Positions 22,003 to 32,000 are shown, counted from the first letter of the stretch. The stretch is DNA of 34,334 bases from Chloroflexota bacterium (GCA_003648195.1 QMOK01000004.1:1-34334), one strand, 5' to 3'. Numbers and translations: made by a program. The notes: generated from the letters alone by a model not told the origin.

Positions 22003-24000
22003 TCATGCTGGTATCAATGTCCCATCTATCTCAAACAAAGCATTCATAGCCCCAGTCATCTGAGCCATTAATTCTTGATCAGTAAAATGATGCAAGGTAA
22101 TAGATTTAGAAGGGCAAGCGGCCACACAGGTTCCACAGCCTTTGCATAAAGCTCTGTTCACTTTAGCTTTTTGGCGGTCTTCCAGATAATCTATGGCTTC
22201 GTAAGGGCAAGATATAACGCACATCTGACACCCTACGCAGGTAACATCATTGACTTCTGCCGTGGCTGCTTCAATTTCTACTTCCCCTTTATCTATAATG
22301 GAAAGTACACGGGCCGCTGCCGCCGATCCTTGAGCCACTGAGCTGGGAATATCGCGCGGGCCTTGCGCGGCCCCGGCAATGAATACTCCTCCGGTCATAG
22401 TAGCAACAGGGTCTAGTTTGGGATGCCGCTCTCGGAAAAAGCCATTCTTATCAATACTAATGCTAAAAGTCCTAGCCACTTCTTGACTGTCGTGACGCGC
22501 TTCCAAACCGGTAGATAAAATAGCCATATCCACCGGAATGCGGCGTTGCTCGCCAATCAAAGTATCCTCGGCAGTCACAATCAACTTACCTTCTTCTTCT
22601 GCAGTCAGGGCAACATCACTAATAGAAGCAGCCCGCCCGCGAATGAAGCTAGTGCCTTCTTCTAGTAAACGGTGATAGAACTCTTCGTAACCCTTGGCGG
22701 GGGTGCGAATATCGATGTAAAAGTTATAGACTTTGGCGCCGGGAACTTTATCATGCACCATGTGAGCAAATTTAAGAGAATACATACAACAAACCGAGGA
22801 ACAGTATTCGTTGTATTTTTTGTCTCGGCTGCCAACGCAATGAATTATAGCCACGCTCTTCGGCACATTGACGCCGTCACGCAGCACCACTTTCCCTGTT
22901 GTCGGCCCGGCCGCGTTAGTCATGCGTTCAAATTCCATAGCGGTAAAGACATTGGGGTAACGCCCATAACCATATTGCGGAATCCGTCTGGCGTCAAAAA
23001 TATCGTAGCCAGTAGCTACAATGATATTTCCCACCTTTACTTCTAGAATTTCGTCTTCCTGTTCAAAATCTATAGCATTAGTTGGACAGACCTTCTCGCA
23101 CAAGCGGCATTTACCTTTTTGGTACCAAGTGCAGTTCTCTCGGTCAATGACCGGGTATTTAGGAACCGCCTGGGGGAATGGTCGGTAAACGGCTTTGCGA
23201 TAACCCAAACCCGCTTCGTAGACGTCGTCTACCACCTTGACGGGACATTTTTCTATGCAGAGGCCGCAGCCCGTGCAAGCATCTTCATCAACAGCTCGCG
23301 CCCGCTTGCGAATTCGGACTTTAAAGTTTCCGATATACCCATCCACGTTCTCCACTTCAGAGTAAGTGAGCAGGGTTATATTTTTGTGATTTCCAGCTTC
23401 GAACATACGCGGAGTAAGAATACAAGCCGAACAGTCTAAAGTTGGAAAAGTCTTATCCAGCTGAGACATGTGCCCACCTATGCTCGGCTCCCGTTCCACT
23501 AAATAAACGTGATAACCAGCATTAGCAATCTCAAGCGCAGCCTGAATACCAGCTATACCTCCGCCAACAACCAGGGTATTTTTATCAACTGGAGCATGCT
23601 GAATGACAAGCGGTTCGTGATAGCCAACCCGCGATAGAGCGGCAGCTACAAGCGCTTTAGATTTTTCCGTACCAGCCTCTTTGTCCTTGTGAACCCAGGA
23701 ACAGTGTTCGCGGATATTGGCCATTTCCATAAAATAAGGGTTAAGTCCAGCTCGTTGGCAAGCTCCCCGAAACGTGGATTCGTGCATGTGAGGGGAACAA
23801 GACGCCACCACTACGCGATCTAGTCCATATTCCTCAATGTCTTTTTCTATAAGTTCCTGCCCCAGGCTGGAACACATGAATTTATAGTCGCGCGAGATTG
23901 CCACATCCTCTAAGTCGCCGGCCCATTTAGAGACTTCTTCTACATCCACTGTGTCGGCAATATTGCTCCCGCAATGACAAATATAAACACCTTTTTTCAT
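22003..24000 (-). CDS. hdrA: HdrA, standard length
   Basis: This 665-residue flavo-iron-sulfur protein has the full classical layout. The N-terminal domain is VYICHCGSNIADTVDV, followed by CSSLGQ. The FAD site is VVGGGIAGIQAALEIANAGY (about residues 142-162), and the cysteine loop is FPTLDCSACILTPRM. Two internal ferredoxin motifs follow (CTGCGLCIEKCP at about 240 and CRLCEKVCP at about 290), then CVGSRDKKYNEYCSSVCCMY and a C-terminal pair CVGCQMCVISCP and CKGCGTCVAACP. This is the site of flavin-based electron bifurcation. I chose the ATG at 24000 because AGGAGA lies upstream and the family starts there; the longer frame to 24072 only reads the repetitive spacer. It is simpler than the giant HdrA at 4366, which makes a useful comparison. 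Confidence 0.95.
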   Translation of the reverse strand: MKKGVYICHCGSNIADTVDVEEVSKWAGDLEDVAISRDYKFMCSSLGQELIEKDIEEYGLDRVVVASCSPHMHESTFRGACQRAGLNPYFMEMANIREHCSWVHKDKEAGTEKSKALVAAALSRVGYHEPLVIQHAPVDKNTLVVGGGIAGIQAALEIANAGYHVYLVEREPSIGGHMSQLDKTFPTLDCSACILTPRMFEAGNHKNITLLTYSEVENVDGYIGNFKVRIRKRARAVDEDACTGCGLCIEKCPVKVVDDVYEAGLGYRKAVYRPFPQAVPKYPVIDRENCTWYQKGKCRLCEKVCPTNAIDFEQEDEILEVKVGNIIVATGYDIFDARRIPQYGYGRYPNVFTAMEFERMTNAAGPTTGKVVLRDGVNVPKSVAIIHCVGSRDKKYNEYCSSVCCMYSLKFAHMVHDKVPGAKVYNFYIDIRTPAKGYEEFYHRLLEEGTSFIRGRAASISDVALTAEEEGKLIVTAEDTLIGEQRRIPVDMAILSTGLEARHDSQEVARTFSISIDKNGFFRERHPKLDPVATMTGGVFIAGAAQGPRDIPSSVAQGSAAAARVLSIIDKGEVEIEAATAEVNDVTCVGCQMCVISCPYEAIDYLEDRQKAKVNRALCKGCGTCVAACPSKSITLHHFTDQELMAQMTGAMNALFEIDGTLIPA

Positions 24001-24112
24001 TGATAATCTCCTAAGTGATGAGTAATGAGTAATACGTAATGAGGATGAGTGATGCGTGAGTTCACTTTTCACTCTTTACTCATTATTTTTTCCGTTTTAC
24101 ATCTTTACATTT
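24001..24112. repeat. Word-like spacer between hdrB and hdrA
   Basis: The 112-base gap consists of near-repeats of GATGAGTAATGAGTAA type and TTCACTTTTCACTC, TTTACATTTTCACG type. It holds no gene and belongs to the family of low-complexity spacers found between genes in this window. Confidence 0.55.
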
Positions 24113-25069
24113 TCACGTTTCAAGCGGCTTTGGCATTGGCAAAGCATTCTTGTCTCGTTTCTCCCGGCGCTTCCGTTTTTTGGGCGCTGGCTCGGCCGAA
24201 CGCCACTTTTCCAGCATCGGCTGGGAAGAGACAATCCCTCGCTCAAACATAAGCGTTTTGGGATCCATCCCAAAGGCCAATCCCATCACTTGGGAAAAAT
24301 AGACTATGGGAATTTGATAATCGGTGTTGAATGCGCTATTAACATCTGCCTGATAAGCATCCAGGTTTAGTTGGCACATAGGGCAACCCACAACCATGGC
24401 GTCAGGCTTTAACTTATCTGCCCCTTTCAGCAAATGATGCAACATACGCAGAGACGCTTTAGCACTAAGCTGCGTCATGTGCCCGCCGCAGCAAGTGGTC
24501 TTAAGCGCATAGTCTGGCACATTAGCACCCAGTGTCTTTAGCAGGGTGTCCATTGTTTCTGGTCTTTCAGGGTGATCAAAATTGTCTTCTGGGCGGCCCA
24601 TATAACAACCATAATACGGAATAAGGGTAAGGCCAGCCAGCGATTGGGTCACCTTTTCTTTTACGGCTTCATAACCCACGTCATTACACACTACATCCAA
24701 AAAGTGCCGTGATTTGACTGAGCCGGGTTCATAAGACAAACTTCCAGCGGCCAGAGCTTCATTCACCTCTAAATTAAGTCGTTCATATTTGGCCATCTTT
24801 TCATCTGTTTTTTTGAGATTTATATAACAAGCACTGCAGGGAGCAATAACTTGGGGCGTCTCCTCGGCATCGATGAGCGCCAAGTTGCGGGCTACCAACG
24901 CATAAGCCGGTAATTGGTCAACTGAAAAATATTCCGTTGCCCCGCAACAATTCCAATCGTTTATTTCTTGAAACTCTATACCCAATGCTTCAGCTATCAT
25001 CCGACTGGTTTTGTCGTAGGCGAGAGAATTGCCTTCAGCCGAGCAACCGGGATACCAGGCATATTTCAT
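24113..25069 (-). CDS. hdrB: HdrB, heterodisulfide reductase subunit B-like
   Basis: This 318-residue protein has two CCG domains, each expected to bind a noncubane [4Fe-4S] cluster. The first has WYPGCSAEG (about 5-13), WNCCGATEY and APCSACYINL (about 78). The second has IPYYGCYMGRP (about 151), KTTCCGGHMTQ (about 191) and VGCPMCQLNL (about 229). It would reduce a disulfide substrate, possibly DsrC-like or small thiols. The C-terminus carries a basic tail (PKKRKRREKRDK) beyond the usual length. It overlaps hdrC in ATGA and is followed by the spacer before hdrA. Confidence 0.94.
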   Translation of the reverse strand: MKYAWYPGCSAEGNSLAYDKTSRMIAEALGIEFQEINDWNCCGATEYFSVDQLPAYALVARNLALIDAEETPQVIAPCSACYINLKKTDEKMAKYERLNLEVNEALAAGSLSYEPGSVKSRHFLDVVCNDVGYEAVKEKVTQSLAGLTLIPYYGCYMGRPEDNFDHPERPETMDTLLKTLGANVPDYALKTTCCGGHMTQLSAKASLRMLHHLLKGADKLKPDAMVVGCPMCQLNLDAYQADVNSAFNTDYQIPIVYFSQVMGLAFGMDPKTLMFERGIVSSQPMLEKWRSAEPAPKKRKRREKRDKNALPMPKPLET

Positions 25070-25620
25070 TTTTGTGCTCCTATCTCTTTTGCTTTATCTA
25101 AAATAGCGCGTAGTTGACCCATGTTTTTGATGCGCGCAGGAATCAAGGACAAGCGGCCCCTGCTCAACATCCCCAACGCCATGGGGGCCATCTTCACGCT
25201 TTCAAGCGGGTGATGAAGCATATGAAATCCAGCAGCAAGACCCAGCTCAAAGGAACGGCCAAAATACTCTACCATTCCAATAAAAGTCTTCGAAAAATCT
25301 TTCGCATCAGTAGTATACAAACCTTTTTCTATGGCCTGATGCTTAAGATTATACATAATATCGGTGATTGGAATCTCTTGCGGGCAGCGTACAGTACACT
25401 GATAACAAGATACACAATACCAAAAAGTATTGGAACGCAACACTTTATCATCTTGCCCAGCAGCTATCAGGGCAAACAGCCCCCGTGGCGCATAATCCAT
25501 ATCAAGCGCCGAGGGACAAGAACCAGTGCAATTGCCGCATTGTAAACAGCTTTTGAGTTTTTCCCCATCGGGGAGTTCAGTAATTATTCTTTCGTATACA
25601 GAGTTAGGCTCTAAGGTCAT
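25066..25620 (-). CDS. hdrC: HdrC, heterodisulfide reductase subunit C-like
   Basis: This 184-residue iron-sulfur protein has two [4Fe-4S] motifs: CLQCGNCTGSCP (about 25-36) and CVSCYQCTVRCPQ (about 69-81). It links HdrA to HdrB. The C-terminal half is helical with no further clusters. Start and stop are clear: GGAGCAC before the ATG, and ATGA overlap with hdrB. In contrast to the hdrCB fusion at 11832-13265, these two subunits are separate here. Confidence 0.94.
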   Translation of the reverse strand: MTLEPNSVYERIITELPDGEKLKSCLQCGNCTGSCPSALDMDYAPRGLFALIAAGQDDKVLRSNTFWYCVSCYQCTVRCPQEIPITDIMYNLKHQAIEKGLYTTDAKDFSKTFIGMVEYFGRSFELGLAAGFHMLHHPLESVKMAPMALGMLSRGRLSLIPARIKNMGQLRAILDKAKEIGAQK

Positions 25621-25767
25621 GATGTGCTCCTGAACGTGAAGCGTGAGAATTGGTGTATTGGTAAATATATAAATTGGCAGGTTGGTTTAAGACACAACTA
25701 ATTTCACTATGCATCAATTTTTCACTCTCCCAATATATTATTTCCCTAGTTTCCCAATTTACCAACT
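25621..25767. repeat. Spacer of TTGGTAAATTGGG-type words
   Basis: The 147-base gap between flxA and hdrC contains words such as ATTGGTGTATTGGTAAAT, TTTCCCAATTTACC and CACTCTCCCAATATA. The same words appear, in the opposite orientation, inside the coding sequence of the giant hdrA near 7850-7905. No gene is visible. Confidence 0.6.
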
Positions 25768-26622
25768 TTATAAAAAGCTTTCCAGTAATTCGGCAACTTC
25801 CGAGTGGTAAAAAACCGGCCCATCGGTGCAAACAAAAATATCGCCCAGGTTACAACGTCCGCATTTTCCAATTCCACAGTGCATGCGGCCTTCCAAAGTA
25901 ACCAACATCTGATCCAGCGTGAAGCCTAATTTTTTCAAGGTTAGGGATACAAAATGAATCATAATCGGCGGGCCGCAAGTGATGGTGATAGCGTTTTCGG
26001 GCGAAGGATTTAACTTTTCTAACAGCGTTGTAATCAGGCCTTCGTCGCCTTCATCCCAGTCGGGGGGTTTGTTATCTACAGTGAGATGCAGTTCGGTTTG
26101 GGGTGTGTTCCGCCATTCTTCATATTCGTCTGTAAAAATGAGCAGGCCCGGGTTACGAGCCGCCCAAAGGATAGTCATCGAACCATAATCGTCTCGGTTC
26201 TCCATGACAGTTTTGATGACAGGGCGGAGAGGCGCGCCGCCAATTCCGCCACCTAAAACTATAATATCTTTTCCTTTGATGTCATCCATAGGGAAGTTAT
26301 TCCCCAGCGGGCCACGCACCCCGATGGGATCACCCACCGACAGGTTGTGCAACCCGTTGGTCGTTTTGCCATGTGGGTGGCGGTGGATGGCAAACTCCAG
26401 CAACCCATCTTGGGCGGGGATAGATGTAATTCCAAAGGGGGCTTCTCCTTCGCCAAAGGCCGAGACAAACCCAAACTGGCCGGGTTTATAATTTGCGAAA
26501 GCCTCTTTTCCAACCGCATCCATCAGCTCAATTTGGAACAAGCGAATGTCGGTTCCTAATTCTTTGACGCCTGCCAATTTTCCAAGATAAGGACGCATGG
26601 AATGATGGTTGTGTTCGTTCAT
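25768..26622 (-). CDS. flxA: FlxA, FAD/NAD(P)H oxidoreductase subunit
   Basis: This 284-residue flavoprotein is of the FNR/PyrK type. The FAD region is KPGQFGFVSAFGEGEAPFGI (about 46), and the nucleotide region is VLGGGIGGAPLRPVI (about 116) with TCGPPIMI near 217. The C-terminal [2Fe-2S] motif is CGIGKCGRCNLGDIFVC (about 250). It is a paralogue of the hydrogenase gamma subunit at 16408-17232. It is the NAD(P)H entry point of Flx-Hdr complexes (FlxABCD-HdrABC), which couple NADH oxidation to ferredoxin and disulfide reduction. Two bases separate it from flxB. Confidence 0.9.
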   Translation of the reverse strand: MNEHNHHSMRPYLGKLAGVKELGTDIRLFQIELMDAVGKEAFANYKPGQFGFVSAFGEGEAPFGITSIPAQDGLLEFAIHRHPHGKTTNGLHNLSVGDPIGVRGPLGNNFPMDDIKGKDIIVLGGGIGGAPLRPVIKTVMENRDDYGSMTILWAARNPGLLIFTDEYEEWRNTPQTELHLTVDNKPPDWDEGDEGLITTLLEKLNPSPENAITITCGPPIMIHFVSLTLKKLGFTLDQMLVTLEGRMHCGIGKCGRCNLGDIFVCTDGPVFYHSEVAELLESFL

Positions 26623-26624
26623 GT

Positions 26625-27641
26625 TTACGCCTCCACCTTTTCGTGTAAGTCTGCTACTTGTGCTAACATCTCTTTGATGTCAATGTTAACTGGACAGGCC
26701 TCAATGCACCTCCCGCAGCCTACACAGCCCAGGGGACCAAAATCTTTGGGATAGTAGTGGAATTTGCAGTAATAGCGGTTGCGTATTCGCTGCCCTTTAG
26801 TGGCTCGGGAATTGTGTCCTCCAGCGATGGTGCGGTAATTGGGAGCGGTGCAGGCATCCCAGACTCTCATTCGGTCGTGGATTACTATCCCCGTGCCAGA
26901 AAGCACTTCTTCGTCTCGCAGGTCAAAACAGCGGCAAGTGGGGCAAACATAGGTGCAGAGTTTGCAGCTTAGGCAGCGTTCGCCCAGCCGCGCCCAATAC
27001 TGGTCGTTAAAGAGAGCCGGCCAATCTTCGGCAGGTAAAATGGGAACAGTCTCGTTTTTGGGTATCTCTGGGAGGGTTAAGTCGGTTACTTCTTGGGTTT
27101 CGGCTGAGGCCAACAACGCTTTCCCTTTGCTGGTCGCCGCTTTTACGGCATAACCATCCCCCACGGCAGTTAGGAGTACGTCCAAATGGGAGGGGTCGTC
27201 TGGGGCGCCCCCCACGCTAGTGCAAAAGCAGTTCTCCCACATCTGCGGACACGAGATGCCAACCAGGGTTGTCATCTCTCGGCGGCGGGCGTAATAAACA
27301 TCTGGAGGGTCTTGTTCAAGGAACAAGGCGTCAAATGCCAAAAAGCCATGAGCATCACAGGGGCGTAATCCAAAGATAATTTGTTCTTTTTCTAATAGAT
27401 AGTCGTGCAAGGTAACTTCATCGCCACGTTTTTCAATTCGCATCAAGCGGTCTGTTTGCGGGAAGAGAAATTCTTTGGCGGACATCTCTGGTTGAGTATA
27501 GTCGAAAGTTATCTCTTCTATATCGCTAACTGGGCGATAACGAATATGCCCTTTGCCAATGTCTTGAGGAGCTATTAGAGTTCGATCTTCTTTTAATTTG
27601 CCTAACCAGGCCAATAAGTTATGGTGAGTAATAAAGATCAT
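26625..27641 (-). CDS. flxB: FlxB, 4Fe-4S electron-transfer subunit
   Basis: This 338-residue iron-sulfur protein is paralogous to the hydrogenase beta subunit at 15365-16411 and of similar length. The N-terminal domain has the GLRPCDAHGFLAFDALFL motif. Ferredoxin motifs are CLSCKLCTYVCPTCRCF (about 224) and GCVGCGRCIEACP (about 305). It carries electrons between FlxA and FlxC/FlxD in the cytoplasm. It starts at an ATG that overlaps the flxC stop (ATGA). Confidence 0.9.
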   Translation of the reverse strand: MIFITHHNLLAWLGKLKEDRTLIAPQDIGKGHIRYRPVSDIEEITFDYTQPEMSAKEFLFPQTDRLMRIEKRGDEVTLHDYLLEKEQIIFGLRPCDAHGFLAFDALFLEQDPPDVYYARRREMTTLVGISCPQMWENCFCTSVGGAPDDPSHLDVLLTAVGDGYAVKAATSKGKALLASAETQEVTDLTLPEIPKNETVPILPAEDWPALFNDQYWARLGERCLSCKLCTYVCPTCRCFDLRDEEVLSGTGIVIHDRMRVWDACTAPNYRTIAGGHNSRATKGQRIRNRYYCKFHYYPKDFGPLGCVGCGRCIEACPVNIDIKEMLAQVADLHEKVEA

Positions 27642-28486
27642 ATTAGTGAGATCTCCCCGTCTTTCATAAGGGTTACGAAAGGTGTAGGTTCTGTGGTCAT
27701 GCCGCCTCGATGGTCAAATAATTCTTCCATCTCTTTGGTTAGCTTGCGGTTTAACAAACTGAGAGGTATATCCATGGGGCAAGCCAGTTCACAGGCATTA
27801 CATTCTACACAACGGCCGGCCAAGTGCATGGCGCGGAAAGTGTGGAAAAAGTATTTCTCTGGCATTTCATTTTGCATTCCGATCCAGAGAGAGTCATCGC
27901 GGTCAAATTCGCAAACGGTGCAATAACATCCAGGACAAGCCTGACGACAGGCATAGCAGCGAATACAACGGTCAAATTCTGACAGCCAAAAGTTTAGCCG
28001 TTCTTCGGGTGCCATGGCCTCTATTTCGGCTACATCCTCAAAATCATCGCTGATTTCCTCGGTGGGTGGTTCTCCTATCAGGGTGTCATACACTAGAGGA
28101 GAGCGTATTGTGCAGTGTTGGCAGCGGGTTTGGATTTCGCCATTTTCTAGCATACCTGTACAGGTTAAGCCAATGACGTGAATATTCTCGCGCTTGATTT
28201 GGCTCTCACCTACCAACAAATTGATCGTTCGACTGTCACAGGGTTTAACTATCACGGCCACGCTGGGGATGTCTGCTCCACGCTTGGGCGGTTTCTTTTT
28301 ATCGTGTAAATAATTTACTAGGTTGTAGTGACACTGCTGATTCCAGACCAGACGATCTACATCATCAGGGTCATAAATAAAGGCCGGACGGGTTCCCCCA
28401 TCAGTCGCTGTCTCGTAGCCAATTACACAGCTTACTTGCTCGTTTTCTAGCAATTCTTTGGCTTTGGCTTGTATTTGCTCAATCAA
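27638..28486 (-). CDS. flxC: FlxC, 4Fe-4S electron-transfer subunit
   Basis: This 282-residue iron-sulfur protein is the first gene of the minus-strand operon. It contains VIVKPCDSRTINLL and two cluster motifs: CIRCYACRQACPGCYC (about 172) and CVECNACELACP (about 219). It resembles the F420-hydrogenase beta-like or FlxC subunits of Flx-Hdr complexes. It starts with TTG at 28486, preceded by a perfect AGGAGG at five bases, so the TTG is well supported. Subunit letters follow the usual flx order and may differ between authors. Confidence 0.86.
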   Translation of the reverse strand: MIEQIQAKAKELLENEQVSCVIGYETATDGGTRPAFIYDPDDVDRLVWNQQCHYNLVNYLHDKKKPPKRGADIPSVAVIVKPCDSRTINLLVGESQIKRENIHVIGLTCTGMLENGEIQTRCQHCTIRSPLVYDTLIGEPPTEEISDDFEDVAEIEAMAPEERLNFWLSEFDRCIRCYACRQACPGCYCTVCEFDRDDSLWIGMQNEMPEKYFFHTFRAMHLAGRCVECNACELACPMDIPLSLLNRKLTKEMEELFDHRGGMTTEPTPFVTLMKDGEISLI

Positions 28487-28551
28487 ATTGACCTCCTACT
28501 CTTTTCAATTGCTGGCTCTCGTATATTTTTTGGCACAGTGATTTACGCTGC

Positions 28552-28580
28552 ATTGTACGTTGCTACTTTGTGTTTATCAA
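28552..28580 (-). promoter_or_regulatory. Sigma70-type promoter of the flx-hdr operon
   Basis: On the minus strand, -35 box TTGATA (28580-28575) is followed after exactly 17 bases by the -10 box TACAAT (28557-28552). The start would be near 28545, about 60 bases before the flxC TTG. Confidence 0.75.
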
Positions 28581-28892
28581 TTACCGTGGAAGCAAGCGTA
28601 TATAACTGGTGTTTGAAATCACCACCTCTTATTGCTAGCATTGCGCTTTTTCATCACATTAATACGAATTTTACCGCACGGAAAGAGAACCCACAAGAAT
28701 CAAATGTCATAAATACGCTGTCATTTGGCATATTTCCTATAGAGAGTTATATAATTCTTCTATGCCTTCTAAGAAAGCGTATTATCCACGCAGTTCCCGG
28801 CAACCCCTAAAATGATCTCAAAAACCAACGCAAATATCCATGTTTTAAAGGGCGTTTCACTCTTCTTCCCCGCTGACCTATGCCATATTTCG
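28581..28892. other. Non-coding gap between flx promoter and tRNA promoter
   Basis: I see nothing coding here. A 113-codon frame (28469-28810, +) has no ribosome binding site, starts inside flxC antisense and overlaps the flx promoter. A short repeat of AAAGAGAACCCACAAGA type occurs near 28680, but no structured motif stands out. Confidence 0.5.
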
Positions 28893-28921
28893 TTGACAAA
28901 ATTAAGTGCCCATAGTAAGAT
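28893..28921 (+). promoter_or_regulatory. Sigma70-type promoter of the tRNA gene
   Basis: Consensus -35 TTGACA (28893-28898), 17 bases, then -10 TAAGAT (28916-28921), ending 13 bases before the tRNA. Confidence 0.75.
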
Positions 28922-28934
28922 AATGCCCGTTGCT

Positions 28935-29005
28935 GGCGAGGTAGCTCAGTGGTAGAGCAGGAGACTCATAAGCTCTTGGTCGTGGGTTCAATCCCCTCCC
29001 TCGCC
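28935..29005 (+). tRNA. tRNA-Met (anticodon CAU)
   Basis: The sequence folds as a cloverleaf. Acceptor GGCGAGG pairs with CCTCGCC. The D stem is GCTC/GAGC with loop AGTGGTA. The anticodon loop CTCATAA has CAT at 28967-28969, and the T loop is TTCAATC. The anticodon stem ends in A/G and the T stem has one T/T mismatch. The body resembles elongator tRNA-Met rather than initiator (no three G-C pairs in the anticodon stem), though tRNA-Ile2 with a modified C cannot be excluded. CCA is not encoded in full; the gene continues CACTTT. Confidence 0.85.
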
Positions 29006-29019
29006 ACTTTTTTTATTTA

Positions 29020-29064
29020 AAACGCACACCCGATAACTTCAAAAATCGGGTGTGCGTTTGTTTT
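29020..29064. terminator. Bidirectional terminator after tRNA-Met and amylase
   Basis: AAACGCACACCCGAT (29020-29034) pairs perfectly with ATCGGGTGTGCGTTT (29045-29059), followed by GTTTTTGTT on the plus strand. On the minus strand the stem is followed by TTTTAAATAAAAA, so it also ends the amylase transcript, whose stop lies 22 bases away. Confidence 0.85.
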
Positions 29065-29085
29065 TGTTAACAGGTAAAGTGAACG

Positions 29086-32000
29086 CTAATTTTCGCCAGT
29101 CCTGTTTGCCTTTCTCCATTGCCATACCACGCTCAAAAGAACAAGCACCGCCAAGATAAGCAATCCCCACAAGCCAAATTGCCCGCGCGCCGAAAACGCT
29201 TGCAGCGTGATTGCCGTTGGTGTCTGGTTACCATCACCAACCACAAAAGGCGTGCCGCTCAACTGGGATAGACTAGGGGTAGTGCCGCTGGTCACCGTAA
29301 AGCCGACCGTGTTAGCGACTGTATCTACCGTGGAGCCATCAATCTTTAGCCAATCAGAACCATCATACCAATAGAGTTTGTGGTCTGTTTCGTTAGTTTC
29401 ATCGGTATATGTTAAGACAATTTCTAGGCTATCTACGTCTGTGGCACTGCTCAGGTGAATGTCTACATACACAGACTTATTGCCACCCGCATTAGGGACG
29501 TTATCAAGCTGCGCCAAGGTGATAACAGGTTCACCTGTTCCCAGTTTGGTAACATCTAAAGTACTGCTCATTGCCACTGTCTCTGGGCCAATGCCAGTTT
29601 CAACAGTGGTAAGACTAGAAACATCTGATTGGAAGCCAACGAAGACGGTAGCGGAATCGCTATATGTTACGCCGCTAGGAGCGGTAATGCTGGCCTGAAT
29701 AACGACAACTTGCGGCCCCGAACTCGGTGCGGTATAAGACACGGCGGCAACACCACTGCCATCGGTAACACCTGTAGAAGTGCCTAAACTGCCGCCTCCG
29801 CTGGCAGGACTGATAATTTGAAAATCAACCACAACGCCGGCAGGCAGCACACCGCCTGTCACGTTTTTGATAGTGGCGTTTATGTTAGTGCTGTTATCGC
29901 AGCTAATTTTAGTGGCCGTACTATCCGCGTTTACGCTGGCGGGCGGCAGGGATAAGGTTGTGTCTGCGGTGTTGGGATTGTCGAAACGTGGCACAAGTAC
30001 CGCGCTGCTCAAAGCTGGCAAATTGACCATGGCTAAATTTGACCCTGTGGCGGCATAGCTAGCGGAATTATTCAACACGTCGTAATAAGTTGTGTCTTCA
30101 CACTCGCTGGGAACTATCAGGTTAACGTCGTGCGCGTTGCTTCCATCACGGTTGAAGATGGCAATAGCGCAGTCGGGTGCGCCGCCGGTGCGGGCGTAGG
30201 CATAGGTCTGGTTCACGTCGTCGGTTAGCAGAGTGGTGACATCGCCTGTCTGAAGCACATCGTAATTGTTACGGATTAACGCCAGACTCCGGTAGGTGTC
30301 ACGTAAGTCGGTGTTAGGCAACCCCGCTGGCAGAAATCCGCTTTCATTCCCCCAGGGATAAGTGTGCCTGTTGTAAGGATCGTCCTGCACAATCCCGGCC
30401 ACTGACTTTCCCGCTCCCCACTGGCCCGCGCTGCCGTATTCCGCGCCTAAGCCAACCTCATCTCCATAATAGATTGTCGGTGCGCCGGGATAGGTAAATT
30501 GCAAGGCGGCCATCATTTCCATTTTTGAGAGGGCGTTGGTTAAATTGTTGCTAGATTGTTTGTACAAAACGTACAAGGGACGGTTGGTATCGTGTGATCC
30601 CATGAGATTCATCATGGCATACCAAGCGGGAGCTGGGTAGTCTTCGCGAATAGAACCGAGCGCGTAATCAAATTCGGAAGGCGAGAGCGCCCACATAGTT
30701 TGGTCGCCGTTATTATCGTTGTCAATCCAATCGGAATCGATTAGAAAGCCCAGAACGGCCTTGCGGTAGCGGTAATTCATGGTGGCATCCATTTGGTTGC
30801 CGTAGAGCCAGGGAATGGCCTCAAACCAAACCTCGCTATAAAGCGGGCCTGTCAAACCATCGTTGGTTTTTACCTGGCTGCGGAAATCTTCCCAAAAAGA
30901 GTGGCCGACCTCATCGGCAACGTCAAATCGCCAGCCATCGGCGCCTTTGCTGTACCAGTATTGGATAACCGCGCTGGGAGAGGCGTCATCGTTACTATAG
31001 TCGAAGACGTAATCTTTCACGGTGGTATTTTCGTTCAGGAGGGGAAGGCTATCGTAGCCCCACCAAGAATCATATTGCTCGTTGCCATCGGTGCGCCCCG
31101 CGCAAGGCCCGCTGCCCGCCTCGAAAGTGTAGAACAAATTATACGAAGAGGACTCGCGTTCACACGCGCCGCTGGTATCCGCGCCTGTATCGGCGTTTCC
31201 GCTGGCATCCCAGCGATCATAACGGTCAAAATATACAGAATCGGAGCCAGTGTGGTTAAAAACCCCATCCAAGATGATAGATATGCCTCGGTTTTCAGCC
31301 TCGGTTGAGAACGTTTCAAAGAGGTTGTTAGTCCCCAGGCGAGGACTGATTTTTAGATAGTTGGTGGTGTCGTAACCGTGATTAGAGGGAGAATCAAAAA
31401 TTGGGTTCAGATAAATGGCGGTAACGCCTATCGATTCCAGATAATCTAACTCATCCTCAATCCCTTGCAAATCTCCGCCAAAGAAATCCGCGCTCCAGTC
31501 TTGATAATAGGAACCGCCCGCATCTCTGGGATCATCAGCCGCTTCGTTCCAGACAGTGTGCAAATGCTCGTTTGTGCCGTAAATGGTGCTATACGGCCAA
31601 GCATTATCATTATTTGGATTTCCATTTCTGAAACGGTCGGGCAAAATTTGGTAAATGACGGCTTTCTTGGCCCAATCTGGGGTTGTGAACGCGCTATCGT
31701 AAACGGTGATGTTAAAAGAATTATTCGCGTATTGGCTAGCTTCCCCATCGTCAACCATCATCCCTGTTCCATTCTCGTACCGGTCTTCGTGATCGTAGCT
31801 ATTGTGAGAATAGTCGTCAATATACCAGTCTACATCCGTGCCGTCAGTAAGCTTAAATTTATAGTACAAGGTGCGGATACTGGCGGTGTCGCCGGCGGGG
31901 ATGGTGTAATCGTACCAATCATACGTTGGGTCACTCTCAGAACGTTTGGTCATGGCGTAGGCCTGCGTACCAGAGGGTGTATTATAAACATAGAGCGTGG

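Noticed and set aside
28469-28810. 113-codon ORF upstream of the tRNA gene
   Set aside because: It begins antisense to flxC and covers the flx promoter; hydrophobic residues are due to AT-rich sequence, not clear membrane segments.
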